Shown one piece after another: positions 21,801 to 36,800 of a stretch of DNA of 64,000 nucleotides (its first letter is position 1; the number at the start of each line of letters is the position of its first letter). Source of the stretch: Paragonimus skrjabini miyazakii. Lineage: Eukaryota; Platyhelminthes; Trematoda; Plagiorchiida; Troglotrematidae. Under the pieces are notes generated by a model, which worked only from the letters and a program-made list of their open reading frames with translations, did no database searches and had not been told where the DNA came from. The stretch spans positions 1-64,000 of the forward strand of contig JTDE01000239.1 in the NCBI GenBank assembly GCA_014338405.1, written 5' to 3'. The position numbers and the translations under genes were made by a program.

Positions 21801-24800
21801 CCACGTTACGCTGACAAATAACAACTATCTGCTGAGAATAAGATTCACCAGTTCAACGTCAACTTGGGCATGCCGCTCGGGTTGTCCTTGAAATGAAGGA
21901 GAGGACGAACGAGAACGCGTTGGACCGTGTCCGAAGAAATGTAAGCAAGGTGATGAAGATTGTTGGTTTGAGCAGGCTTACATTGTCATTGTAAATGTTA
22001 CTTAGTTTCTTGTTTGTAAAAATCACAAACAATCGATTAGCCCCGGTAATCTTAAAAATAGTCGGCTGGAAATAATAATAACATAGTCAGATATCTGCTT
22101 AAAAATAGTTGATTGGTAAAAATTCAGTCTGTGAACGGTGGGTCACATTTGTTTAAGCCATCTGAGCGTTTACCGTCCCAGACGTTATGCACCGAAACAA
22201 CGATGCTTGGGCTGGATTCCGAGTTGATTAGACGACAACGTGTTTATGAGCTATGACACGTTCGTTGAGAAAAGACGGCGACTGCCTTCTAGGTTGAGAG
22301 TTTTGTGATCACCACTTCGGTTATATGGAGATGCCATCCGAGGTGACAGCATACCGCAGTCAATGACGTGTTTATATTCAAAGGATTGCTAGCTTCTCCA
22401 TTCACTTCTGCCCTCATGGTTTCATGCAAAGAATCAACTTGTTAATGCAACGAGGCAATCCGAGATCATAGCTCTAGTCTCAGGGCAAAGACCAGTTTAG
22501 TATGTCAACACGGATAACAAGAAAATGGTTACGCGAGTGAACATTAGAGAAAAACGGTTTCTTATGAGGATTCTCTATTCTCGAAACGTGTTAAATATTT
22601 TGCAAACATGGACGGCAACCAAGTGAGTATCGTCGATACTGAAACCAAAAGCGTGCGAGCACAAACCAACAGGCGAGCTGGGTGGTTGGCAGAACAATCA
22701 AATTTTGGAACCCACTTACTTACGTGATAATGGGTCTTGTTGCCAAGATTAAAAGTTGTAACTGATCGTTCACAATTCAGTGCTCATCTGTCACACTGTC
22801 ATGACCACGTACGGTGACCCCAAAGAGAAGTCACTTCTCTGAAAAGACAACTTTCTTTCGACCACGTTCCGTTTTTATGGGAACTCAGAGATCTAGAAAA
22901 GTTATCTTCTCAGATAAGACCAAGGGCCACAGTTGTGACTTCAGTCTGGTTTATCATCCCCTGAAAAAGCTAAGGCATTCGCCACCTTCGTTCAGTCTTC
23001 GAGCTTTCGAATCCAATCTATAAGGTATACAATCCCAATGAACTAGTGGGGTGCCTCGAGCCATTGGAACTCACTTAAACAACTAGTACTAGCTGAATCA
23101 AAGATAACTGTTTCACCAGGTTTATTTGGACGCAGCGGGGCACAATCTTCTGAGGACTACTATGAGTCCAACTTGATCGTGAAATCCTAATCGTGTGATT
23201 ATTGGCCGCGGTTACCAAGACATTTTTACTTCTCGGGATAGTCGGACGAGAGAAGTGTTGTTCACAAACGAATGAGTTTGATTTTTATAGGTGACAATAT
23301 GGCAATGGCCGATATGAGACAGTAATGAACATGGTCGTCTTGTGAGAATATGTAGTACAGTTCACATCTTTTTTGTGTCACGGTCACGCCCTACCGACTG
23401 ACACTGACAACAGCTAAGCCAGAGTCTAAGGTCTGTTTTTGGAAAGAGTCGAACAAACAGCGTATCTGAGTTCGAAATATGTAATCTGATATGAGTTGGC
23501 GTTCTTTCCTGATGCAGTCATTCGGTCTCGCGCCTACTCATCTCACAATAAGACCCCCTGAATGTATATACTTTAAAATCATGGCCTAGTTCTATCCGGA
23601 TGTGCCCATAGGGTTTTGGGAGTCCAGTACGATTGATTTCTCACAGAACGCGAAATTCTAAATTTTGTTCTTTCAGCTGGTGAAACTATGATAATTTTTT
23701 ATTGTGAAGAAACTATTGGATTTGTAATTCACTGGATCCTACTTGTTATTATTATGCTAACAATAAAATGTCGAATGAATTGAGCTCTTAGTTTTTGTCA
23801 TGTTTCACATATTTCTTCCCCGGTTCACTATTTGTGTGCAGTCCAAAGTGTCTATCTACTGTCTGAACAACATTCATGGTGCTGTTCGCCTGGTTGGGAT
23901 GCACTGGTATCACGGTGAGAAGGGATTGGTTGAACCAAATTGTCCCACATTGGCCATCTGCTACGATATTGGGCGTTGCCAGTTGATGCGTAGTCAACTA
24001 GACACAGGTAATCTGTTTTACCGTTAAAAACGTTTTCGGAATCCTTACATAATAAACACACAGCTCATCACGTAATACCTGAATAATACGGATGTGATTT
24101 TGGACATTTAACTGGATTTTCATGTTAAGCTGTTATGAAGAACGATAGATATGAGGAAATCCATTGACCAACCAATTCCCTTGGAATTCACTCATCCTTC
24201 GACCACATGGCATGAAGACAAACATAATCATTCTTTTTACTCACTAGAAGCTTCATAGCAGTCTTCTCCAACCCGCATCATTTTTGTCCTTCTTTTACAG
24301 ACCCGTTAGTCACGGAACTGCAACAATCGTGGCGCTGATTCTGATTAGGTGTTACTTCACGTACAGTTTCCAATCCCAATCTAAGAATCATGCCGGTTTC
24401 AGATCAGTAGACAATCATGGTGTGTAATTGATAATTTATTGTTAACCCTCATACTTTCTCCCTCCAAATTCATCATATACCCACCTCACTGAGATTTTTG
24501 CAGGCCCTGCGTGGACCATAGACATTCAAGAAGAATATCCTAAGATGACATGCGTCTCCAATTAAAGTGGTTCAGTGTTTTAAATATTGGTGTTTTTAAA
24601 AAATAACGTTCACTAATGCAATTGTTCAGTACACTTAATTCTCACGTATATTATTACGAAGCTGCTGTGTTGACTTAGTTTCCGTTGATGTTCGGTTTAC
24701 GTTGACTCACACACGCATGCATGGGTGAAAGGAATCCCGTGTGCAGGTGTCTGCCTGTGTGCATATCGATTTTTGATTTTAGGAGGATTTAGCTTTGAAT

Positions 24801-27800
24801 CGGGTTGTCTGGTACAATACGTTCTGTAAGGTATCCCACGTACAATGAGTGACAGTTGCACCTGCATGATTTTGAGCTCATGGTGAAGTGACTATAAGGC
24901 GTTGAAATGAGTACGGCCGTTAATAATCTGTCTGTCTCAGCTCGGTAGGTCATCAGCGTACCCACAGCACACACCCTAACGAAAAGACGACGGGTACGTT
25001 AGACGAAATTAAGTTATACTAAACGCTATACATAGCGTTTGCCGAGATGTCCTTCTACCTTTCTGTTTCTCCAGGTTTGTTGATGCATTGTATGATAAAA
25101 GTTTTGTTTGGTTTGCTGTCTATTTATTAATTTTTGTTATCCTTCTCAACCATCTTTCAGTTTATATCTTCAATATCTTCTTCCCCAGTTTAGATTCTAT
25201 CGTTAGATTCTCTGTTTTATCTTTATTTCCGGGAGATAAGGGTTTCAGTTTTCTGCTGGCCTGTCATCCGGCTAACAAACACTGGCTAACTGGAACGCGA
25301 AGGGGATCCACTCACGCGCTTCCTGTTTCGGGTTCACATTAGGTACGTGGTATGTGAGTGGAACCGCGAGTGGCACTACACAAACCATTAGTGGTGAGTG
25401 TTAGGCGTAGACGTAACGGACAAGCCAAGTAAAAATAGATATAGCCAACCGTGTGTAGTACGGGGTTAAAATGAGATCATACTGCAACCGCTCAAAATTT
25501 CCGTTGATGATTAGAGTAGTTATTAAATATAGGTGAACTCTGTTTAGATGACTAACAAAGAAAGACTCCAGAAAGATTTTGACGCACCACAGATTTTTAT
25601 ATAGTAGTTTAGCCAAATTGTTGCTTGGTTGCTACCCATAGCCACCGTTTTCTGGGTGAATTTTAGTCAATTCTAGCCTATGTTGGCTATAAACTAGATT
25701 TCTGAAAATTGAGAACATGTGTGCACTGTATTATTTTCGAACGATGAGCTGATTGACTGAGGTGGTTCAATTGAGTGCCCGTATTAGATGTAAACACATG
25801 GTTTATACTCTACGAGACAGTTTGGTACTGTACAATGGCCGTAGCAGAAGTCTGACCCTTAGAACAGTTCATGTGGCTACGATGTGCACACTAAAGACTT
25901 TGTGTCAGGTGGATAGTTGTATCTTTGTCTGCTAGGTGACTTGACTAAAATCAGTATTTGCAAAGTGATAATAGCGACGAATTGTTGAAAACATTGACCA
26001 AGGATTACAAAAGACGGTAGAACAACTTGTAACCTGAGCCATATTTCTAGAAGTTTCAACCTAATGGATAATAGTTGTGACTGTTTTCGGTGATCATAAT
26101 ACCCGTTCTCACTGATGTATTTAAGCGGAAGCAAAGCCGATCTACTGGGACTGCTTGAGTACCCAAAACTACAGAGAAAATTTTAACACTCGTTGTTTCT
26201 CTAAACATTTGACGGTTTTAATTTAGAATTTTGCTACGACCCTAGCAGAACCTAAAAGGCATGAAGTGTTTGAACGATGAAACAACTCAGTGATCTATGT
26301 CCATGTACGCAGACCAGTCCGTACAAACTTTTCACCTGTTGTTGTTAACCATTCTAAACTACTTATAGTCCGGTCAAGTTTGAATCAATGGATTCTGATG
26401 ACCACAACTGGCGCTTTTTCATTGTGTCATCCCTCCAGTAGACAGTGATCTGCACTGTGATATGAACTGGTTCATGACGCTTGTGAAATGCTTTAGTTGC
26501 TATTTCGTTCATTCATCCATAAAAGCTACTAGGCTGACCGGAGGGTGACTGTGACCGCCGTTCACTGCAAACGCCGCATAAAATAACCAGGAAGATAACT
26601 GTTCAACAAAAATACAAAAATATTTAAAAGAGGTTTAAGTAAAAAAACTAGACAGTATGAATACAGACACTTTAATAACTGAGGCATACTGTTATCTCAG
26701 ACGGTGTTCCTAGCAGCTGTTTGACTGAGCACAGGGATCACCACTGGGCAGGCGACACCAAACCACTTGATTCAACTGAACAGTCAAGGTCTCCGTATTA
26801 CGCAACCACCTCGTTGTTTGATTACTCCACGGTTTTCTCAAGCTATTGATAGACTCAGTAAATAATGCCCACTCAGATGGTATGCGGAGTACGTGACCCA
26901 ACCATCGCTGACTGTACTGCGTGATGTGTTGACCAATAGATCATGTATCTTGAATGTTCCAAATTACGCGCTAACGATCAGCCGCGTTGTTTACGCAATC
27001 ATCGCATTTCGATGTGAGGTAATTGGCAAATGGTTGTTCAATTTTTATGAATTCTACGGAAATATGAAGACAGATTATCTTAGTGTTCCACTCTTTCCGC
27101 TTGTATTCACAGATCCGATTCTCCTAGATACCGGTATCGAGATAACATGTTCTGCGTGGAACGAAAACGGTTCGTTGTTGGCAATCGCCGGTTTACAGAA
27201 AGGTATTGCGCTGTCTCAGTCCAATTCAGGCAAGAGCACAGAACGCGATGTCAACGTGGTGCAATTCTATAGCGCTTTTGGCGAGGTAACTACAAATGTA
27301 ATGGTCAGCACGTGAGCCGACAATTTTGAGGGACGTTTTATGATTTCGCATTGTATTCATTTCAGACTAGATTGGAAAGCATTCATATAAAAGTGTGACC
27401 GAATTAACTAGAAGATTTACTGTGTTCAGGTTTTAGCTGATTATGAGGGGTATGATTTTGATCTAATTTGTAGTGCGTTGTTCTCTTAGTCTAACTCAGA
27501 ACAGCAATTTTTCAGATGACTGCCACTTAAAACACTCTGGTTGGTTGGTGCACATTGCAAAGCAAATCTAACGGCAACCCATTGTTAGTCACATTACAGC
27601 CAATCACATGGTTGTGGGTTCAAGCAGTTACTGTAAACACCCCTGGCTAGATAGCTTTATAGGATCGAACCCATGAGTACTACTTAATAAAACGTAACAG
27701 CCAAGACTGAAGTCGTAGTTTAATCTTTTATAATAGGGTAACTGTTAAACTCAGGATCATGTGAACTTTTCTCCTCGAATGTGGATACACTCCTTTAGTC

Positions 27801-30800
27801 TAGCTGTTAGGTACGGGAACTTGGATCCGGACAAAACATAAGATGTCCTAAGATATTTAAACAACACCAGACAATTGGAATACATAAGAAAGTGAATTCA
27901 ACCCTCAAAAAAGCACGGTGGTAATGAAACCCAGCCACCAGTTGCACAGTCTTGTCTCAAAGTCTGTCTACCGTTACTGCTCCTGTTATAGTCTTAGACA
28001 TCCTGGTAGCATCTAGTCGACCCATGACCCTATACATTACATGACTGCAAATACTCCGTGCTGCTCAAAGCTGAAGACACAGGAAAACAGATACATGAAA
28101 CATTGCTGAGAAAAAGTTAGAAATTTCGAAGAGTGCAAGTGGAAAGTCATTATCGGTGACTACCCCGTCTAGTGAATTGGGTTAAGATGCGTGATAAACA
28201 GCGTCTCTCAAATTCCCCGAAAATCACGGGTTTACGATGAGGTATCGGTTTTAGGAAAGCGTTCTGTTAGTTTATTAACCAACTCCTGTTCGTCATTTGC
28301 TGGGTGACTCAAGAAACAGGACACAGATCACCAAAGCATTCTCGGAGGTATTCCTTGTTCTACTGAACAGGTATCGTTCCGGTCTGCTTCAAGCAATCCG
28401 ATGAATAACTGTGTATTGTGCGTCTTAATCAAAAAATATCATATTTATGCAAGTGGGCCCTGACTGTATTGCATATTCATAAAATGAATTATGTGGGCTT
28501 TATAAGTGGATTGCTTTTGTGGCGTTTGCACACAAAACATCTGACAGGTAACTTACTCCAACTTCTAGTCTTCTTTTGAAAACATTCTTATCCATTGAAT
28601 ATACTAAGGGTAATTGCTTCAGGCCGTTTATCAAGTGAGGGTTGTATTTTCATATAGATTGAACATCATCCACAATTGATCGCAGCAGTCACATTCACAT
28701 AGACTTTCCAGTCGACCCCTTTCAAAAAGAAGCACTAGACTCGAGTTTCGCTCTCATTAGAGCCCATCAGTAGTGCATATCATTGCCACTGCCGGACACG
28801 CTGTTCATGAGGCAACCGTGTTTACCACTGCGCCATTGACCTCACGTTAGGCACGACCGAATTATCATATGTGACCGCTCAACCACTTTTGCTTGTGAGT
28901 CATGATCAGGTTGCCCGATCGCCTCGAAAGGAGACACAGTTACTGTCTGTTAGTTCTAATCGATGGCCCCTCATTTTAATAATAATATTCTACGGGCAAC
29001 TTCAGTCCTCTTTCGAGGGAGCTTCTTTCAAAAAGGGCTGGTTGCAAAGTCTATCTGAATGCGAAAACCACGGTCAGATATTTGTGGTGTTCATTTTATA
29101 TCATCTAGTTGTACGACTGTTTGCTTATCGTCGGAGACGAACGAATGTTTTCGTGTAGCTACTACTCGTCAGATTTATACACCTGGTAACTCAAGTGAAG
29201 GGGATATTCATAAACGAAACCTGCCCCAAGTTACTGGGTGACAGCAACCACAGAACCACTCAGGTGCATCGCACTGCTTCTTGCAGTTTTAATGACCACG
29301 AATCCGTGATCTGATAGATGGACATCTGGATTGGAAATTGGACTCATCGGCATAAGTTGTGCTTTTGAGTCCTCGACGTGCGTGATGCTAATGAAATGCG
29401 GTTTTGATTGTACGCCACTTCTCTAGTGGTCTCTGGGATTAACTACTTCACAAACTAACGTCTTTGAAATTAATCTCGGCGTATTTCCGGGTGATCGGCA
29501 CATTAAGGCAAGTTAGACACAAAGCTTAGAGTGTACTCAGAGTAATGTAAAGCAAACTTACGCCACTGTGAAGTTAAGTATTTTTCTAATTCCGCCATGA
29601 ACATCAACCCCAGAAGAAGTCTGAAATAACTGAGATAAATGAAATATCCTAGTAGTAGAAGGACTATACACTTCTGAACTACTGATCACCCGTTACGAAT
29701 AACTTTCCATATACAGGAATCAAGCGTCTTTGGTTGAATTTTCTTGCGAATGCTTATCGTTGCTTGTTGACTACCAAACTTAAGCGTTCGGACGAAACAC
29801 CATGTGAACACTAATCAATTTATCAAATGGTCCCAATTGGCTACTAACTGGATTTTTATAAAAGTGGAAATCACCAAAACACTGGACTAAAACATATTTT
29901 ACGACGCGCCGCACAATGCTTGATTGGTATAATATGAGTGCGATTCAGCATATGAATAAGTAAATCCAACACTGCTGGTCGGTAATGTCTGATGATTTTT
30001 GAGTGGCTGGTGAAATCATTCGATAAAATTCTGATTGGCTTAAAGTTCGTTTTTGAAAATCTGATGATTCCTTGTAAGTTCACTTAAAAACAGTTAACAG
30101 ACTGTGCTTTCATTGTTCTGTCTTTTTTCTAAACCCAGCATTTACGATCACTCTGTCTGCCTGGAAAAAATCTGACCGCATGCGCTTGGGAAGGCAACGG
30201 CTCTCTGCGCTTGGCTTTAGCCGTCGATTCGCTTATCTATTTCGCCAATCTACGGCCCGATTATAAATGGGCCTACTGCAACACGGCTAACACTGTGGTT
30301 TACGCTTTCACTCGTGCCGGTTCGCAGGAAACCTATGTTGTCTTTTGGAATACAAAGAACAATCAAGTATGTTCAATGGAAATTCGGGGATTTTTGGATT
30401 ACTTCCAACTGAACGCCATCCACGCTTGATCGAAGCGTTCGCATTCAAATGAGCCCTCCGACTAGCCCACTTCGGAAGAAAGCACTGGACTCAGAGTGTG
30501 CCATCCGAAACTCTTGTCTGAATGCATACACTGCGATCAAATGTGGATGCTGTTCAACTGGAAACCAAGTATGCTTTGAATCCGGTTTTGACCAAGTGCC
30601 ACGTCGCGCCTGGAGAAACACAAAATGAAATCTTTAACAATAGGAACCTAGGGAGCAGAAGTCGGGACTTAATGGAATGAACAAACGGATACAACCAGAA
30701 GTATGGGAGAACAGGCAATCTGCGCTGAGAAGAGACTCGTAGTAGTCAAAGTTGTTTTCGCCGCCTTATCGCTAGGTCAAATACAATGCATTTGTTGGTT

Positions 30801-33800
30801 CACCGGGGTTGGCAGATAGTACATTAATGGAGTAAGAGGTAGTAAACATTGATGCCAACTCGATCTGACTAATGAGGTCTGGTTGCCTAACATCAGCCAC
30901 ATGGGTTGTAAACATTTATAAAAAATCAGTCCATCTATGCAACAGATCTATCAGGGGTTATATGTGAACCGCTATGAAAAATTTACTGTCTTGACCAGAC
31001 ATGCTGGTGCGTATGGTGGAGGTGACTATAAGCGAACTGTAATAGCTTCTGTGATTCCTAGTAAACGACTTTTGACCTAATTCTGTTGCTCTCCACCGAT
31101 TTGGTAGATCGACTTAAACAAATAGGCCAGGTTCATCGGATGGTTCGAATCGACCAAGGACGTAGCGATCGCACAACAAGAGGTTTTTATCGATCCCCGA
31201 ACTAACAACATTGGATGATGTGGTCGGATGCACTCAGATAATTGTCTTGTTATATAGCCAGTGAAAAGATGAAGTCCAAATTTTTCGCAACTGGGTCTCT
31301 TCCCAATTACCAAATCTATGGAACTATTTACCAATAAAACGGTAGAAATAGAAGAGGTAGCATATACAAGCAATACATCTTTCGGCTGAGGACGCAAGGT
31401 TGAGATAGAAGCAAATCAAACACGTAACTGAGCCGGTAAACAGGTTTTGTTTATTGCTACTCTAAATCTTCTGGTCTTGTTTTCAGCAGAGTTATCGCCT
31501 CCGAAAGGCAACTACACAAACACGTTTTTTGTCCGCAGTTAGCGATATGCCTACTTTTGTGTTAATCAAAAAATGCTTGTGAATAAACTGCTACTGCATT
31601 TGTTAAATAGAATTTGTCTTTCATCTTTTATATTATCGTTTGAAAGTATTTTCATGGCTGCACCTATCAAACTATGGACTAGGTTCCTCTTAGTGGTACC
31701 ACTGTCCTGTCCACTTTACATTAAAACACACTTTTCATTGTGTTATGTCATTCTCGTGACGAAGTATGAACATCTCTGAAAAGGCTATTCCTGTAGATGT
31801 TTCTACTGATACCCTCATATGGATGTTGTTGCTCTTAATATACCGACCGAGAATCTCATGTGTCTTAATTAACAGGATATATATGAAGGAAGATGTGACG
31901 TTAAACGAGAATGAACTTTTTTTTTCATCTGGCTCAGTTAATTTAACGGTTCGACAAATTAAAAAAATATTTCAGACTATGAATTATTAGTGTTCTTTCT
32001 ACTCATTCTAGCAACTCGGATAGCCATTCTGTCGTTGCGCGTTACTCTGTTTTTATGCACCTTGGGTAACCCCTAGGGTCTGGGCATTACAGTGTTTAGT
32101 GGTCTACGTCTTTTCGACGTAACTGAATCAATAAGTCCCTCTTGTTTCATACATCCTGGAGATCTTCATAATGCCCCAGAAAACTGAACATCAATAAGTG
32201 TTACAAGCTGACAATGAAGGTGGATATTAATCCGACCAGTGCCGTGTATTAGTGGCTCGACGTACTTCTAGAAAGTGGAATTCGACTAGCGGAGATTAAA
32301 TACCCGGTCCTACTCCTCGTTACGGGTTCACTTTCTCATTTCCACAAAGTCCAAATGGAGGTCGAGCAGCTTTTTTGAAAAATATTCTTCAGTGATGTTG
32401 CTTGTGAGGGGTACATTATGGAGTGGAGCGCCGCCAGTGCTGCCTTTTGGTGTACTTTAACTGTGTGAGGTGGTGGTGGTAAGCGAACAAAACCACTTTC
32501 TGAAAACCGCACGATGTGTGGCGTGCAGATAAGAAACGACTTTGGCTAAGAAATGTAGTAACTGTTCGCAAGACAAATTAAGAGTCGCGAATTGTACGAC
32601 CAAAGAAACATGACAACCTCAGGCGTCCACATGGACGTGGCCTACCTATAATAACCACTTGCAGAAAAGACGAGTGCTCTACGATTATGGTCAAACTGAA
32701 TGTCTGTTTCCAGTCATACTCCAGGTGAGTTTAGTAAGTTCCCAGTAATCCTCAAATTTAGTAAAACTAAGTTTGAATAGTGTATGGTTTCCATCCAAGG
32801 GGCTCATACATGTGCCATCCTGAGTGAAAATGTTGGTTGGATTATGAGTCGCAGTAGGTTGTAGGACAAGTCGGGCTCAAAATAAGATGTATATTCACTA
32901 CACCACACGCAAAGTCTAATCTAGTCTGTTATGGACACTGTATATAGATCAATTGCAAACAACCTGATTGGCCAATGCAGATATGGTGCACATGATTGGC
33001 TGCAATCCACCACATCCTTCCCTTTTTAACGATTCTTCTGTATTCTTCGGTTTCGGAGAAAGAACTCGTTGTCTTCAGTAGAGCTGGATTCAGCCGCTTC
33101 GGAAGTGGTCGTCGTCGTTTCCTTCTTCCATAGGCGCACCCTATTTCTCTTTAATGTTCCTTCATTTGAGCGTACCACACAAGAACCTTCACCGTCTCGT
33201 TCTTCCACGATCCCTGGGGCCCATCTGTCAGAGCCCATACCGAATGACTGAATCCAAACGGTATCCCCTTCGTCCAGTCTTGGCAGCTCATGAGATCCTT
33301 TGTTATACACTTGTCTTTCTTGTTCCGTTCATTGTTTCAAACATTTTCTTACGGTGTTCCCGTGGTAGTTTGTAGGGCTAGACGTTCTTCAACAAGTGGT
33401 ATCCTCGTTCTCGTTCTTCTTCCCAGGAGCCGTTGAGCCGGACTCAAATCTGTATCTGCTGACGGGGTGTTTCTGTGTTCTAGCAGTGCCAGATAGGCGT
33501 CTTCTTTGGCTGCTAAGCATTTCTTCATTATTTTCTTTGCCTCCTTCACAGCAGATTCCACTTTACCATTAGACTGGATGTGGTGTGGGCTGAAGACTTT
33601 GTGTTTAAATCGCCATTTTTCGGCAAACTCCGCAAACAGTTGTGCTGAAAACTGTGGACCACCATCTGATCTCACACACTCTGGAATGCCATAACTTGTG
33701 AACCGGGCTTTCAGTCCGCCAGTTATCTCCTCAGCTGATGTAGCGTTTAACTTCTCAATTTCAAAAAAGTCGCTGAAATAGTCCACCAAAAGCAGATATG

Positions 33801-36800
33801 ACTTGTCTGCAAGCGAGAATAGACCAACCATTACGTGTTGCCAAGGTCGCATGGGGACTGAGCGGCACACCATGAGTACCTTTGGCTTTTGAGTTCCTTA
33901 CTGCTTGCAGACCGTACTGGTTGAAACAAAGTCCTTGATATGACATGGCCAATATACGGTATCCTCAGCGCGTCTCGTACAACTGCGCACACCGAGGTGC
34001 GAACGATGTATTTTTTGCATAATGACTTTTCTGGCAGCTCGGGAAATCACCAAACGTTCTCCACGTAGCGCAAGACCGTATTCTGTGGTTAACCCACTCC
34101 GAACCTTGAAATAAGGGTGAATTATTTCATTCACCTGTCGTGCCTTGTCCGGCTGGCCGTTTTTCATTTGCTTTCCGAGCTTCTCCATCTCTTCGTCATC
34201 GGCAAACGTCTGCCTTATTCGTGGTAACTGCGAAGGTGATTCCGCGAGTGTTAGGTGTACCTGTTCATATCCGGTACGGTTGTCTTCTTCCGTTGCCAGT
34301 GGGGCTCGCGATAGTGTATCCGCCAGTACCATGTTCTTGCCAGGGGTGTATCCGATTTCGAAATTGTACTTCTGCAAACATACCAACATTGCCTGCAGAC
34401 GGCGTGGCGTCTTGTCCAGAGGCTTTTCTACGATAGTTGTCAATGGTTTATGGTCAGTCTGAACGATAGTTTTTCTTCCAAATGTGAATTCGTTGAATTT
34501 TTCCATGGTAAGGACTACCGCCAGCAGTTCCTTTTCGATTTGTGCTTATCGAGTCTCTACACTACTCATGGTTCGACTTCGGAAGTCAATCGTCTGTCCG
34601 TTCTGCATCAGAACTGCTCCAATCCCATTTTGGCTGCTGTCACATTATATCATTAACGGCAGACGTGCATCATAGTAAAGTAACAGGAGCTTTGACGATT
34701 AATTGTTTGATCTGTTTCTACGCTTACTCCTGTTCATCTCCCCACATGCATGGCGTATCCCTGTGGGTCAGTAGCCTGATGGGCTCCAAGATTTGAGCTA
34801 AACAAGGCAGAAATCGACTGAAGTAGTTAATCATCCCATTGAAACGAGCAATACCTTTCACATCGGTTGGGTGTGCCATACTCACCATTGCACATATTTT
34901 TGTTGAATCAGGCTTACTTCCTTCGCTGGATAAAACATGTCCATGAAAGTAACCTCGTTGGTGCAATATTCCATTTTCTCTTGTTTGAGTTTGATGCCGA
35001 CCCGTTGACATCCGGAAAGAAAGAGTCCTAGATTCTTGTCGTGTTCGGGTTCGATACGACCGTAGATCAAAACATCGTCAGCTATGCACATAACACCAGG
35101 TAGGTTCTCAATTGCTTGGATTGGTCGTTTCTGGAATATTTCGCTGGAGACTTTCAATCTGAACAGTAGACGAAGTCAATGGAAACGACCAAAAGGTGTC
35201 CCGAATGTCGTTAACAAACGACTGTTCGTCCAGTTTCACGTGCCGAAAAACAGGATAAATCCACCTTGGTGAAAAACACGCGCCGGTTGACTGAGGAAGA
35301 ACATTTTCCAATAAGAGAAGTCGGAAATACTCCCTCCTTAATGCTGCATTTAATGGTTTCGGGTCGATACAAATTCTCAATTCACCGGATTTCTTGCTGG
35401 CTATAGCGACCTGATTAACCCAATCGGTTGGCTTGTCTACTTGCTGAATTACTCCTAGATCTGTCAACCGTATTAGTTCCTTTTCAGATGTCTCTTTTAC
35501 GGTTATTGGTAAACGACGAATGGGTAGCACGACTGGTTTCGCATCCAAATCGATGCTCAATTTACAGACGTCTGGGGGGGGGGTTCCCAAAGTACCACGA
35601 AAAACGCTGGAATATTTTAGGCACATGTTGGTCAACGGCGAGATTACGTTCTGTGCACAGTCAAATATGACCAATTCCAGCTCTTTGATTACTTCACCTT
35701 TGGGGAGGGGTGGAAAATGTTTTGACCAAAAACAAAACTTGTTTGATAGGTTTGTCATTATCTGAGTTGCGTAAGATTGCTGTAAACTTCCCCGTGGGCC
35801 TCAACCTTGTCCACTTCTACATTCGAAGTACGAGGTTTGTATTCGTCAGTGGTTCGTTTGGTACGCAGGACCGAGAAACGAGGTTGACAGCTGCATCTGA
35901 GTCCACCTGGAAGTTTATTGTTATTCCATTCAACTCAATTTCGGCAAATCGTATACCCTGGTGCTGAATACCTTCTAGGCTGGGTCGTCTTTGCCAAACT
36001 TGGACCACTCTTGCAGCATACAGAGAAATGATTCGCTTTGCCGCACTTTGTGCAGATTTTTCGCTATGCTGGGTACTGTTCTTTCTAGAAACTATGGTTT
36101 CCTCCGCAGAAAGTGCAGCCTGCTAGGGGGCTTCTTGGTTCTTTGGCCATCACGCGAATGACATCCTCTGTCGAGTGAAGTTTGCGGGCTTCTGCCTTTC
36201 TGTCGGCTGCCTCTTCACTTCGACACATATCAGTGCATTATTTGAGCGTCAATTGAGGATCCCTCAGCATTCTCTTTGCCAAATTGCCGTTTCTCGTTCC
36301 AATAATTAACCTGTCTTTGATCAGTTTGTCATGCATGCAGTTACAGTAACCGCAGGTTGTGGTCATGAACTTCAGAGCCTGAACAAATTGATCTATGGTT
36401 TCTCCTGGTTCTTAGACGCGGTATTGAAATTTATACCTCTCAAAAGTTTCGTTCGTAAATCCCAAACAATAACATTCTAATTTGTTCATCACGTTTCCCA
36501 ATCTTCTGGGTCTTCCTCTTCTCCATACGGAAATGTATTGATACAGCGGACAGCCTGCTCTCCGATGACGTGTCGAAACATCGCCATTTGGAACTCCTTC
36601 TCGGCTGACGATAGTCGAGCTAGCGTCCGGAAATCTTGAAATTGCAACTTCCACATTTTCCATCTTTCTGGAAGTTTTTCATCCTCATTCATGTTCAGCT
36701 GGGCCGGTAATCGGAGATTCAATCCCACCATTGGGCTCACACCAATGCAATCTGGGTTCTTCACATCTATCACCATGTAGGACAAGTCGGGTTCAGAGAA

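Larger units (their letters stand above)
27286..30138 (+). other. WDR35 intron 6, 2.9 kb
   Basis: Carries the minus-strand composite SINE at about 28645-29000 and a plus-strand fragment of the same family at about 29018-29100. Otherwise no feature. Confidence 0.55.
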
